Positions 1 through 11,400 of a DNA stretch of 64,000 nucleotides are shown here, in pieces. How positions within the stretch are numbered: the first letter of the stretch is position 1; every line of letters begins with the position of its first letter. The notes under the pieces were generated by a model. That model worked only from the letters and a program-made list of their open reading frames with translations. It was not told where the DNA came from and made no database searches. Source of the stretch: Anthopleura xanthogrammica (Eukaryota; Cnidaria; Anthozoa; Actiniaria; Actiniidae). The position numbers and the translations under genes are program-made. Where the stretch lies: contig OZ025217.1 of NCBI GenBank assembly GCA_964019055.1, positions 4,131,617-4,195,616 on the forward strand. The letters are read 5' to 3'.

Positions 1-956
1 AGTCATTCTCTTCATAACAAAGTTCTGTTGGGTTTGATATAGATTTTAGAGGCATTGTATTTTTTGTTTTTTCGTTTGTTTACATACATTTATAATTTTT
101 ATCGTCAATAATCATGTCGTGCTTCGAAAAAGGGAGGAAAATCACCCCGTTCTTAGGTTTTTCTTTCACTTTCGTTTTTACTTCACCGAAAAACTCAAGT
201 ACTTTGTACTCTGAAATATTTCCAGAAAAAGTGAAACATGATCTCGTGATCTTTCGTAATAATCTATAAAGAAAGATAGGTTCAAAGTTCACTTTCGACA
301 ATAGCTAAGATTATGACACAATCATAACAATACATTACATGGTTTTAAATTGTATAATGATTATAATTCGAGTTACCGTATTTAGAAGACCATTAATTCT
401 AGTCCAATCTAAATATTTTTGTGTATAAATATTTGTTATAGTTTCCTCATATATACAAATTACTATTAAGTTAAGATTATTATTCCTTATAGTGGTAGAC
501 AACTAGTCTGTAATGTTAGTTAAGATTATATATGTTGACCAAAAACTATTGTCAGGACAAAAAAATAAGTAATGTGGTTACATGTTCATGAAGGAATTCT
601 GTAAGTTTCAAAATTGATATATGACGTCAGTTATAGGACACAAGTTTTCTAATATCTGCTTCCTCTTTGGTTTAATTACTCTGCATTTCAGTTGAGTGTG
701 GCACACCTAGAGTTTTGACTTACAGTTATAACACCAAAATCATGAAGTTTGATGTGAAAATGTTGATGTTGTCAAAGCAAAATAACTGTTCGTCAAAACT
801 CTTGCCGCACCACACAAAACCGAAACGCGCAGTAATTATTAGACATGGCATGTATAGCTTTTCTTATTAGTTGATTGAGGTACTGCTTTTACCTGTATTA
901 TATGACCTGGCTGACAGTGTTCGTAACATTTCTTTTCTTTCTGTCAATTTTTATAG
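1..956. other. AT-rich stretch with no recognisable gene
   Basis: No ORF here has gene-like composition and no retrotransposon coding sequence is visible. It should hold intron and possibly 5' sequence of the perilipin-like gene on the + strand. That gene needs an upstream exon ending in phase 1, because the first exon I can define starts with two bases that complete a codon. I could not find that upstream exon with confidence. Confidence 0.5.
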
Positions 957-2853
957 TGGGAGCTATTGACCATGTTGCATCAGAAACTCTGGCAAAAGTG
1001 GAGGAAAAATTTCCCATAATTACCAAGACTCCATCAGAGGTGGGTATCTATGTTATAAAAGTTTAACCAGTCCCCTTGTTGAAAAGCATCTGTATGGAAA
1101 AACTCTCTCAGGTTGTGCACTCTGCCGCCAACTAAAGCCAGTAAATCCCAAGAACAGGTTTTAGTGTGGTGCCTTTTGGATATCTCTGACTGAGAGGTTT
1201 GTTCTTCCCAAAACAAGAAATTTGTCTTCAAAAGTCATGCTCTTGAACTTTATACCATTGCCACTACAGCACATTTGATTCCTAGATTTATACCTAATAC
1301 TTCTTCTAACCCTAGATCGCTGAGATCACCAAATCTGCAGTGACATCACGTGCCTATGGCTATTATGAGAATGTCCAAAATATGGGTGTCACCAAGATGG
1401 CAGTGGAACGGGCTAATGACTTGGTGTCATTCACTGAGCTGGTGGCCGAGATTGCCCTGCCAACTGATGGCACCAACAAGGAAGACATGGATGAGCTTGC
1501 AGAAGCTGATAATGATAGGGATCAAGGAATGATTGTGAGGGCTAAGCATTTGGGAAGTAGAGTTACCAGGAGAGGAAAGAGAAGGCTCTTGACATACAAG
1601 CCAGTGAAGGCAACTGTTGATGTTGTAAGTACAAAATATGTGATTTTGTGATTATGAAGTAAAATTTCTTGGACATATTTAATTGGCTCCATATGACTTA
1701 GTATGAACATTGAAATTTGATTGCTCATAGTAATTACTTGGAATTATGGGGCTAGTTGCTGTGACGTAAGCATTTTGTCATTCATTTGCCAATCAGAGAT
1801 ATTTGTGAATATTTGTAAGCAGCAACTACTGCTATTGGACGTATTTCTCAAATTTGTTTGGAAACTTTGCCTCCCTTGAGGACATGATTCATTGTTAGAA
1901 TCGTCTTTAGCATTACTTTCTTTTGGCAAGGGAAATAGTACTCAAGGGAATGACATGTGTGGACTGAAATAGGAAAAACATTGATGATGTCTATTCAGAC
2001 CTGTCTTTCTTTCAAGTAACCAACTCGTGCAGCATCTAATATTAACATTTTGCCTTTATTTTCAGTTGGCTTGTGCCAATGAACGTCTGCATGGTGTTGC
2101 CGACATGTCTGCTGATGCTGGTAAGAAGGTCTATGAAGCCTATATGTACATCCCAAACACCGCTGTCAAGATTTCTGGAGAAGTCATTGTCTCGGCAAAG
2201 GAATTTATCTTTGCTTTTACCAATGTAAGTCACTGAGCTTATTTTATTCCACATTGCTGAGAATGATGCATTTAAAAATATATGTGATTTCAGATGTTGA
2301 ACTTTTGTAATTTAGACAATAAAGGGATAGTAGGGGTGCAGGGGCCAATGTAAGGACTTTATGGAATTGGAATTGTGTTTCAAAGAAAATGGACTAAAGA
2401 AATTTGTTTCTTATATCTCTAAAATAAATGGAGAATTCCATTTCTTAGTAAGAAAATTATCATCTATAAATAATGTTGATTTGAATTTAACAAGGCTTCT
2501 TCCACGTTAATTTAACAGATTTTAATCCAAGCTTTCGGACCAAATCGGTCCATCATCAGGAAATGAATAAACAAATAATGTTGATGTTTTGCTTTTAGGC
2601 ACATGATGTAAAGGACCTCCCTGCTGCCATCCTCAACCTCAGCAAAAAGGCTGTTGACCCTCTGTCAAACATGAAGGATTCTGCCATGGCTTATGTCTTC
2701 GTCCCCAGTCAAGTTGTGACTGAATACGTCCTTTCATCTCGACCAGTACAATGGATCATCCCCCAAGTTTTATCTACTGAAGATATGAGCAACTTGGAAA
2801 TAAGCATGGAAGAGATTGAGGATGATCTCTCAGACTCTGAGAAGGCAGAGTGA
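957..2853 (+). CDS. Perilipin-family lipid-droplet protein (3' four exons)
   Basis: Exons 957-1039, 1316-1624, 2066-2224 and 2599-2853 join in phase (entry phase 1, then all phase 0) and end in TGA. The first exon encodes LAKVEEKFPIITKTPSE, close to the perilipin signature in which a Leu/Glu/Lys-rich helix precedes LP and PSE. Exon 2 encodes a segment like the perilipin PAT region (ELVAEIALPTD, then a basic stretch around VRAKHLGSRVTRRGK). Perilipins coat lipid droplets through amphipathic 11-mer helices and a 4-helix bundle and control lipase access; the later exons (helix-prone, with no clear membrane segment) fit this. The tail is acidic (EEIEDDLSDSEKAE). A poly(A) signal AATAAA is at 2965-2970. 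The start codon and N-terminus are not identified. The family call rests on motif resemblance, not a search. Confidence 0.72.
2500..2575 (-). mobile_element. Possible Penelope-like element end with hammerhead-like motif
   Basis: Within the last intron of the perilipin-like gene, the minus strand carries CTGATGA (2559-2553), then a 5-bp stem GGACC/GGTCC, then GAAA (2536-2533). This is the order of a hammerhead ribozyme core, as found at the ends of Penelope-like retroelements. One extra base sits between the CTGATGA box and the stem, so the ribozyme may be degenerate. No reverse transcriptase sequence is next to it. Confidence 0.35.
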
Positions 2854-3006
2854 ATCTCTGAGATCAAGTAGAATTTGATTTAGCCATTGACAGTATTTTC
2901 TAGATAATCCACTAAATGAGTTCAGACTAAATATTATATTTGTTTATCATTATTGAATAAGTGCAATAAAGCCAAGTACAGTAGTTGAGCTGAAATGTTT
3001 AGTCAT

Positions 3007-3150
3007 CAGGGCTTGACACTAACATACATTTACTAGACTCAGACTAGTGAAGGTTTGCTGTGGACTAGTGAGAAAAAGACCTTGGGACTAGTGATTATCC
3101 AGTGACTAGCCCAAGGACTAGTACCCTAAAAAAGTTAGTTTCAAGCCCTG
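3007..3150. mobile_element. MITE with CAGGGCT termini and 5-bp target duplication
   Basis: The 144-bp element begins CAGGGCTTGACACTAAC and ends GTTAGTTTCAAGCCCTG, an imperfect terminal inverted repeat. It is flanked by GTCAT at 3002-3006 and 3151-3155. The interior is repeated ACTAGTG/GACTAGT words. The ends resemble the element at 24969-25122. Confidence 0.8.
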
Positions 3151-3169
3151 GTCATGCGATAACCTTTCA

Positions 3170-3305
3170 GAGCCAGTTGTACGAAGCCTGAATAGCACTA
3201 TCCAACAGATAAAGCCTTATCCAGTGGATAAAACCTATACAAATTTTCTACACTGGATAACTCTTATCTGGGGGATAACTTTATCCAGGAGTTGTACAAC
3301 TGGCT
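3170..3305. mobile_element. Fold-back MITE, GAGCCAGTTGTAC family, copy 1
   Basis: The ends GAGCCAGTTGTAC and GTTGTACAACTGGCTC are inverted. The inner sequence is made of repeated TTATCCAGTGGATAA-like palindromes. A related copy with perfect 18-bp ends lies at 43772-43919. It follows the CAGGGCT element after only about 15 bp. Confidence 0.75.
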
Positions 3306-3668
3306 CCTGGTTATAATGGCGTCTAGCAAGTAGAAAAACCTAGATATCTTGATTAAAGAGAATGTAGTTGCCCAGGACAACAGAGCTCAAGGTAAACAAG
3401 TAGTATCAAGTAGTTAGTTGTTTGCATTGCAGAAAATGACAAAATTGCTTATCCAATTACTGTAGGCTGAAATAAAGCATATTGTGCAAAATACATACTG
3501 CCTGATTGTTATTGTTTATATTGCTTGGTGTCAATCAGTTGACTGAATCTTATTACCAGCCTACAATGACAGGCAATTGCTACCCATCATGTGCTAGAGT
3601 GAAACCACTAAAATCGTGAAATGGAAATTAGACTGGGCTGAGTTGGGGAGACACATTCCGAATGGTCA

Positions 3669-3874
3669 ATAGACCCTTTTCGAATATGGCATCTATGACG
3701 TCAAACAAGGAGTCTGGGAATGTCCCGGATGTTATGAGTGATGATGATTGTGTTTTGAAATCCAGGGCATTCCAGTCCCATATGCTGCTAGTGGAAATCA
3801 TTGGGTTTCGACATCTGGGACATTCTCAGAATCCTTGTTTGACGTCATAGATGCCATATTCGAAAAGGGTCTAT
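3669..3874. mobile_element. Fold-back element with ATAGACC termini, TGACGTCAAAC type
   Basis: The outermost 43 bases of each end are perfect inverted copies, starting ATAGACCCTTTTCGAATATG and including TGACGTCAAACAAGGA. The inner part carries a second, less perfect palindrome (GTCCCGGATGT). There is no ORF of note. A related copy lacking its left end is at 20886-21052. Confidence 0.85.
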
Positions 3875-4362
3875 TGCTTGGTATCATTCAGATCAATCTC
3901 ATCTATCGATGTCATAAAGCATTGAGAAAGGGCAGTTTTTTTACAACCATTTTTTTAAAACGCTAAGCCTTAGTCTGGTGACCCTTGCAATACATCTACA
4001 TCCTAAAATACATTTTTTAATTTGAATTCATCACTTGCTAAAAATGTTTGACAAAACTTCAAGTTATTAGGCTAAGCTAAAATATTTTAGAAGTTGAAGG
4101 GTGTTAATCATCAACTTGTGCAAATTGACTTATTCAACCATTCAACTTTTGACTCACATCTCCCAAAACTTGATTTTATTATAGAGTAAACATATCTGTT
4201 TTAAATTAAAGGAAATACTCCAGAGAATTAAAAGTTGGAGTATTGAAAACCCCAGAGATTGCATGTCATTCAATAATAAGCAATTATTGGACGAGGTTGA
4301 GCAAAATATTGTGATTTGTTAGTGGTGAGCAAGCAATTATTTGCCTCTGCCAAAGGCATTGT

Positions 4363-4632
4363 TTTATCATTCAAATTATTTTTTCTAATATTTGATGGGC
4401 AGTGCGCACAAGTCAAACGTGAACAATACCAAAGAAGTCAGTTCATTGTTTTATCAGTTCAGGGAAGCGAGCCATTGTCAAATGCAACGTTACTGTGCAT
4501 GAGCAGACCGTTATTTGCAGCAAAATGGCTTTGCATCGTAATGCGCATGAGCAGACCGTTATTTGTAGGCAGTTATTTGCAGTTCTCTCGGCCAATCAAA
4601 ATGACGGAAAAAATAATTTGAATGATAACACT
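4363..4632. mobile_element. Fold-back element with ATTCAAATTATTTTTTC arms
   Basis: TTATCATTCAAATTATTTTT near 4366 is matched by its near reverse complement at 4607-4632. Inside are two direct copies of GCATGAGCAGACCGTTATTT, near 4498 and 4546. It lies downstream of the membrane-protein gene on the opposite strand. Confidence 0.55.
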
Positions 4633-4911
4633 AATGATGTGTCAAATTATGCAATAAAGTACTTTCTAAATTAAAATCTCATTTGAGCCTGACGATGAAA
4701 CAAAACAAAAAAAACAACACAGGAAGCCACAACACTAAAGAGAAATAAAATAAGAGAAATACAGCCCTTGCAGTAATCCCTTGTACGCAACTCAATTTAA
4801 TTTCTCTTATTTTGTCTTCCAAATTGAACTGCATTTGGAATGTATACTGCAATGGGTCAATACTTGATTTTAACCTCTCATAAACTCTAATACCATCATT
4901 GTATAGTATAA

Positions 4912-6233
4912 TTAAGGTGCTTTTCGTCCATGCTTTATTATGGAAATCTTGTCCATTATTTTACGAAGATCTACATCTGATCTCCATTGCAAGACTGGCA
5001 GTAGATCAAGCCGCAGGACCAACAACAGACTGAAATGAAACTCCGCCATTAAAAACTCATTGACCAAATCACAGAACTGAAACAGCAAATCCTCTCCTTT
5101 GGTGAATCTTTCCAGGGATTGAATCCCTTCAAATACTATATGGCTAATGATCTGGATACCAAAGCACACTGGAATGACAATGGCTGTTAGGAGAACTGTT
5201 CCACTGTTTTCTGACAGAACTGCGTGATATCCAACCAGACAATAGACTATTGAATATGCAAACTATTGAAAGGAAAGAAAATAAAAACAGCATACATAAG
5301 AAAAGATGCATGCTTGACTAGAGGGAGGCAGGTTTGGGTTTTACAGAGGAGGGTCATAAGTAAAAATATCAAAGTTTTAGAAGTTAGGCTCATGCTGCAT
5401 TTTAAAAGTGTCACATGCTCTTGGGTTATATATGTTATATTAGAGGGGTCATGAAATTTTCCATTAAAGGCAAGGGGACACAGTGGCAAATCCAGAATAA
5501 CTTCACATAGAGGGGAATGTACACTTATAACACCCATTTTCAAATTATGCATCTTGTGCTGGCGACACCTGAAAGGCTTTTCTAGTTGCCAACAATTTGT
5601 TTTCAATCAAACAAGCCAAAATTGATCTCAAATTCTGAAACATTTGAATATTTAGGGAACAAAGGTAAATTTTCTTTGTTTTGGGGTTTGGAAAGCTACT
5701 ATTTTGCGAATACCAACTATGAAAACTCGATCTAGATGAGTTGCATAATAATTACAATATATACTATAAGTAAATTTAAATAATTAATTTGTATATACAT
5801 AATTTTGAAAATTGATGTAATTGTAACTTTTACTCACCCCTGCTGGTGGCTCTTGGACAATACAAATAACAAGCTTGCATATAACTAGGAAAAGTTGAAG
5901 ATAAAATGGTAGATATTGACCTCCCAAGAACAGGACTGACCATGCTATACCCCAAGAAGCAAACCAATGCACAACTATGTTCCTTGAAGGGATAATGAAT
6001 ATATATTTAATTAAAACAAAAAAACAGTAAAAATATCACATTGAAAACATCAAGACGTGGAATTTGATAGAGAAAAGTAACTTGAATTTCAAGAAAATAT
6101 GTTTGCTCTCACAAAGAAAAAATCACGCAAAATTGATTTACCAGAATTTTTTATGTCCAATGCGCTTCGTTGCCATTTGCCTTGAACTATCAATGAAGTA
6201 GTCAAAGCCGAACCCAAAAGTATTTGCCCGCAT
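4912..6233 (-). CDS. Small multi-pass membrane protein, possibly Mpo1/DUF962-like
   Basis: Three exons on the minus strand, 6142-6233, 5838-5982 and 4912-5262, have GT/AG borders and compatible phases (2, then 0) and encode 195 residues. The start is ATG at 6233, giving MRANTFGFGF. Hydrophobic segments lie at about 33-75, 80-95 and 97-115, with a further hydrophobic helix near 150, so an endoplasmic-reticulum or other internal membrane protein is likely. IHW/VHW near 35 and the later ISHIVFEG resemble the spaced His and H-x3-E positions of Mpo1-like (DUF962) proteins, which are iron-dependent 2-hydroxy fatty acid dioxygenases of the ER. This likeness is weak and the function is not assigned. 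The 5' end faces the Ski/Dac-like gene across a short AT-rich spacer, suggesting a shared promoter region. The exon model is firmer than the family call. Confidence 0.6.
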
Positions 6234-8436
6234 TTTCACGCTAACTTTTCAAAATCTCGATGGAAGCCGGCTACACAAAGAACTAATGGAGGTCGAGAAT
6301 CTCTGCACAAGTATGCGACAACAAGGCCAGCTTTCAACATAGTTAAAACATGTGACAATCTATATATATCGGCCCGGGTTAATAAATTACAGTCTTTATA
6401 TTTAATTCATATTGGGACTTGTTATTGAAATATTTCTTACAAATTATAATACTGAGCGTTGAAAAGATAATGTAATGTAATTACAGACAGCAAGAAGAAA
6501 ACATGATATTTATTTCGGTAGTAATATAAAAATTATTTTTTTAATTGAAGAATTACTTCCGGTTGATCTTGTATTTCTCAACCCAGGCTTCTCGCTGTTC
6601 TTTTGTTTGCTTCAGTCGCGACGCCTTGGAGAAAAGCACGATTCGGTCTTCTTGGGTTTACCTTTCAAAAATCGAGGAAATCTTCTCCTTTGAATTCAAG
6701 AACTTTTGAAAGGTCAGTGTACTCACTCAATGAGTTGTGGATTGTGTTGAGGGAAAGGGTTTTATGAGGAAAAGTTTGGAAAATTGTCCTCAAAGAGAGA
6801 CCTGTTTAGCGCATATTTTATAATGATATTTTACAAGGTTAATTATGTAGTAACATCAAGCACCGTAAAATCGCTTTTAAATTAATTAGAAGCAAAGAAA
6901 AAGAAAAAGGAATTAAAAACTAGTCAGTACTTCTTGACTTATAATTTAGGACTCAATTTTAACCCGAAACAACTTGGAAATTCTAATTTATAAGCGAGGA
7001 AAGTTTTCATTCATTTTATGCATGACACACAGAATGTCACCAAGAAGTCTAGAGGTCAAAAGATATCAGGCAAGAAAACAAAACCCACAGGAAACATTTG
7101 CTGAGTGATAAAAAGATGAAAACCTTGAATTTTATAATGGATTTTTCAAAGTTACACTGTTTTTAGAGGGCAGATGGAATTTTTTCTGACGTGTTTTAGG
7201 AAAGATTTGGATGTGCTTTATAGCCAATATTTGCTACTGTGGGGGAGGGGGATGTATCTTGCTACTTTCAGGAAGGGAGTTAATCTTGTCTGTTCATGTT
7301 CAGAAACACTGTAACCTGGAACCTTGCGTTAGTTAGCAAATAGCAGTTATTATGGAAGCATGCAAATGAGATGCAAATAAGTCAACAAACATTGTATCAA
7401 CCCGATAGCCTCACTTGTATGATTCTCTAAACAAAAGAATATCTCATTGAGGGCTCAACTGTGATAATAGCTATTAACAAATGTCTCAAATGGTTACCCA
7501 TTACCCTGTTAAAATGCTGTCTAGATATATTTGCTACCAATAAATAATAATAAATGGGATTTAGCAGTGGCATCTCTACAGAGTAGCTGTTCGTCCAATG
7601 AAATTCCAATTGAAATTGAAGTTGATTTTTACAGAGGGAGGAAAACCAGAGAACCTGGAGAAAAACCCTCAACTCAAAGCTCAGGAGAGAACCAACAAAC
7701 AACTTTACTCACATACAACACCGAGCTCAGTGGGGCTCAAACCTGGGTCACATTGGTGCAGGGGGTAGCAAGGGCCCAGGATCTGGGGGGGGGGGGGGGG
7801 GCACGTAGAATAACAACATAAAATTTGGGGGGGGGGGGGGCACCAAGAATTAAAAAATTATCTAATTAAAAATTTGGGGTGCACATACCCGCCCCCTCCC
7901 TATGCCAGTGGCATTGACATCATCCATAAAACAAGAAAAGGCTCGACCCGAAAATTTTAAGGGGTGCCCCCTTGCCCCCTCGCTTTGCCACTGCATTGGT
8001 GAGAGATGAGTGCTCTCACCACTATGCCGCCTGTACTTACCAGTGGGTGGAGGAGTGTGGAAATGTTTGTACAGGATATGATAAGGGAAGGTTTGTACAT
8101 GCAGGATAATATTGTACAATGGGCAAAAGGTGAAAAAAACGGCAAGGGTTAGGAAGGATAGCATTGGGTATAGAAAAATGGTGAAGGTTGGGGAAGGATT
8201 TGTAGTAACATTATGTACAGGGGATAATTTATCATTGGATACATGTGGGAAGGTGTGGGGATAGAGATTCAGTTTACGGTTGTAGGGGATGATGGGAAAG
8301 GAGAGGAGGATATAGTGACTCTGTCTGGATATGGAGGGGCAGATGGCATTAAAAGCTTACATAGGCTGCCTCTGTACTTTAAAGTAAGAGAATACACTGA
8401 CCCAGGATATTATTCATATTCTTTGTGCAGGACTAA
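6234..8436. promoter_or_regulatory. Divergent upstream region and 5' untranslated part of the Ski/Dac-like gene
   Basis: This lies between the start codons of the minus-strand membrane-protein gene and the plus-strand Ski/Dac-like gene. A candidate non-coding first exon ends at 6712 (AAAG before GTCAGTG), and an acceptor CTTTGTGCAG ends at 8430, seven bases before the ATG. The long intron in between carries a SINE copy and two poly-G runs. No TATA box can be argued for. Confidence 0.4.
7541..7755 (-). mobile_element. tRNA-derived SINE, copy 1
   Basis: Read on the minus strand it runs from a tRNA-like part through the shared body (GTTGGTTCTCTCC, GGTTCTCTGGTTTTCCTCCC) and ends AAATCCCATTTATTATTATT, a short (ATT)n tail. 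The same body occurs at 15568-15810 and 34915-35126, and a related one at 25372-25625. It lies in the first intron of the Ski/Dac-like gene. Poly-G runs at 7787-7800 and 7827-7840 follow. Confidence 0.7.
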
Positions 8437-11400
8437 ATGGAAGACATAGAAGACATTGAGCAAAATACAAATGGAGATCCATCCCTGGACTCCAGTGATG
8501 CATTGAGTGGCTTATTGAGTGTGGTTAATGCTTTGTGCAGAGAAAATAATGACAACGAGAATGATGAAGATGATGATGGCAGTTGTAATGAGGATGATGA
8601 TAATGGTAACGATGATGGTGCAGTAGGAGAAGTTGAGAATGGAAAAAGCTGTTTCCTTGAATCTGAGCCCGTTAAAGAGAAGCAGCTTGTGAGTCATTCC
8701 TTTTCTCAAGAAATCAAAGATAATAACATGGCGTCTTCAGAGGTTTCACGTTGTGACTCTTCAGCCGACCCTGACAAACAAACACAGTCACTAAAAAGAC
8801 AAACTGAAACCCAAAATTCATCACCGATTCCTGCAAAGAGAAACCACACCATCGATGTTCCCACTTACTCACTAGATGAAACAAGAATCGTTATTTTCCC
8901 TGATGTATACGCAGCAGTCAGAAAAGCTTGTGGAATGTGTTCGTCCTTGAGGAGTAGGATCAATAAGCTAGGTATAGTCGCTAAGCGTTTCCAACCATGG
9001 GAGATGACAAGCCTCAAGCACGTGGGAGCCATTGGCCTTGAAGTGAAGTGTTGCTCGTACATTAATTACGAAGAATTCATTCAAATTATCCAGAACTATA
9101 AAGATGGCGAGTCTTTGTGTCCAGAAATGTTCAATTTTCTATCCGCAGTCAACCTAACTTGTGTAGCTTCCAAGTCCTTGGATGAGAGAGCTGGCAAGCT
9201 GGAGTCAAGTGTTTTGGACAGCAAGCTTTCGAGGTTGACATCTAGTCCACTACACACCTTCATTGTTGACGACGATGTTGTTGTCTGTACGGTGGAGCTT
9301 CAGCAAGTGTTTGAAGCTCTTTTTGGAAAAGTGTTTTGTGTGTCGCTGACCAAACTTGGGGTCTTCCAGAAGAAATTCACTCCTTGCCAGCTAGATGAAG
9401 TGATGGATTTTGTCGATATTGATGAGTCCAGTGTTTCATCAGCCTCTTTCTACGTGTCAAAGAAGGATGGAGAAAGAGTTTTTCGATACGCTGAAGCACT
9501 TTTTAATGTGGACCAAATTATAGTGAGATGGATGGAACCTTTGAAGCTGACAAACAGTGCTTCACTAACAGATAAAAAGTCTTCTGAGTCGAACTTTCAA
9601 GGATTCAATACAAGAGGTGCAGCTGCATTAGAAAGGGCTGCTTCCTCGATTTCTGCATTTGCAAGAAATCCAAGTAACATTCACTGTATCCCTGAGATCA
9701 GTGATTGTTCAAAAGCTGTTACAGAGAGCAAGGCTGACGAAGAAACTGTTTATTGTCTTCCAGATTCTTTGTATTCTAGTTCTGATGATTCGCCAGATGC
9801 TAGTCCTCAAAGTGATCATTCGAGGGCAGAAATGAGTGATTTGTTTGAAGCTGGCACGCCATCCGAGAAGATTTCCGTCCCCAAAAGCAATGCTGACGAT
9901 ATAACAGCGATCGCAAATTTCCAAGCTGAAGACAGTCCTTCAAGATCATCTACTGAAGATGGACAAAAAGATCGAACTGATGTTGGTGCCAACGACAAGT
10001 CAGGAGAAAACCAAGTGCTAGAGTCTCGTGTTAATCCATCGAGAACAGGGATTCTGAATCAATCGGCTTCATCGTCTGGTTTCTACCAAACAAATGAGGA
10101 ATATCCATCGTCACCTGACAGTGAAACATCAATCATCTCCGAACTTGGCCCATGCTCTTCTATTCGAACGTACCAGATCGATGGCAATGAAGTGGTATGC
10201 ATACCAGACATCCATAAAATTGTCATTCACCTGTATGGGCAAAGCGTTCAGGTTGGGTACTACCTACAAAGATTGCAAATCCCAACTCAACGGTTCTCCA
10301 CAGTCCATGTCAAGAGGCTTAAGGCCTTAAATGCTCTAAACTCAAAGGCAACACTTTGTACATACATTTTAAAAGCAGATGCCCAACGATTGCTCAAGAT
10401 GTACGATGTCTTTTGTACAGAAAGTAAGCTACAGCAGATACAATGGAGCATCCCTGTCTCACTGGATACCTTCGAGGGTGCTATTCCGTTCAAAGAAGAA
10501 ACACCAAGCTTACCAACGGAGAGTCTGAGGTCCAGACCCACAAATCCCATTGATGTGGTGAAGATTCCAACTTTCAAGATAAATGGCGAAGTCGTTGTGT
10601 CTGTTCCAGATGCCCACAAGGTTGTACAAGTCCTGAACGGCCAAAGTGTACAAGTCAGGTACAACATGGATAAACTAGGAATAGTCAAGAGAAAGTATTC
10701 ATATTCACAGGTTTATCAACTGCGCGCTATAAGCGACTTAAAGCGACCTAGTATGTGTACGTTCATTACAAAGACAGACGCGGATAAACTTCTTGCGCAC
10801 TACCTTACAGCCGAAAACGCATCGAGGTTAAATTACATCCAGTGGTTACCGCCTGTTCAGTTAGAAGAGCTTAATACAAGTGCTGAAGGTGTTGCAACCG
10901 GCCAGGATGTTGGTAATACTGGAAGAAGTCTTCCAGTGGACGTAAACTCGACTGAAACCGTAGTCTTTGATAGTCAAAGTGCGGAGTCGAATCTTGAAAG
11001 AGTTACCCAGTTGTTCGCTCTACCGCTGACTTCTAAGAACAATGAATCAACTTTTATTCGTATGCCAAGCTCTATTGATCAGGATAACAGGTGTGATATA
11101 CAGCATTCTTCTGAAGATCACCATCAAAACTACAGAAATCAAGGCTCAGCTTCAGTAACGCTAGACACAAGCAGAAGGGACGAAATTCCTTCATCGACAA
11201 GTGCTGGCTTGACAGGTACATATAACCAAGGTACAACAAGGGACAGCTCCATTTCGGGTCCTCTTGAGACAGGACCTCTTAAAATGGAACTTTATAATGA
11301 AGGTACTGCAACAGATAGTCCTTGGTATGGTCCTTTATCATCAGGGACAGAAGTAAGGGATTCTAGTTATGATCAGCCTGCAAGTTCAGCTTATTCCAGT

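Noticed and set aside
3662..3850. ORFs of 62 residues and similar at 20842-21054
   Set aside because: Both are readings of the same fold-back element, so their likeness reflects DNA repeat identity, not a protein family.
10287..10688. 133-residue ORF antisense to the large Ski/Dac-like exon
   Set aside because: Shadow of the coding strand. The plus-strand frame contains conserved domains and the antisense product has none.
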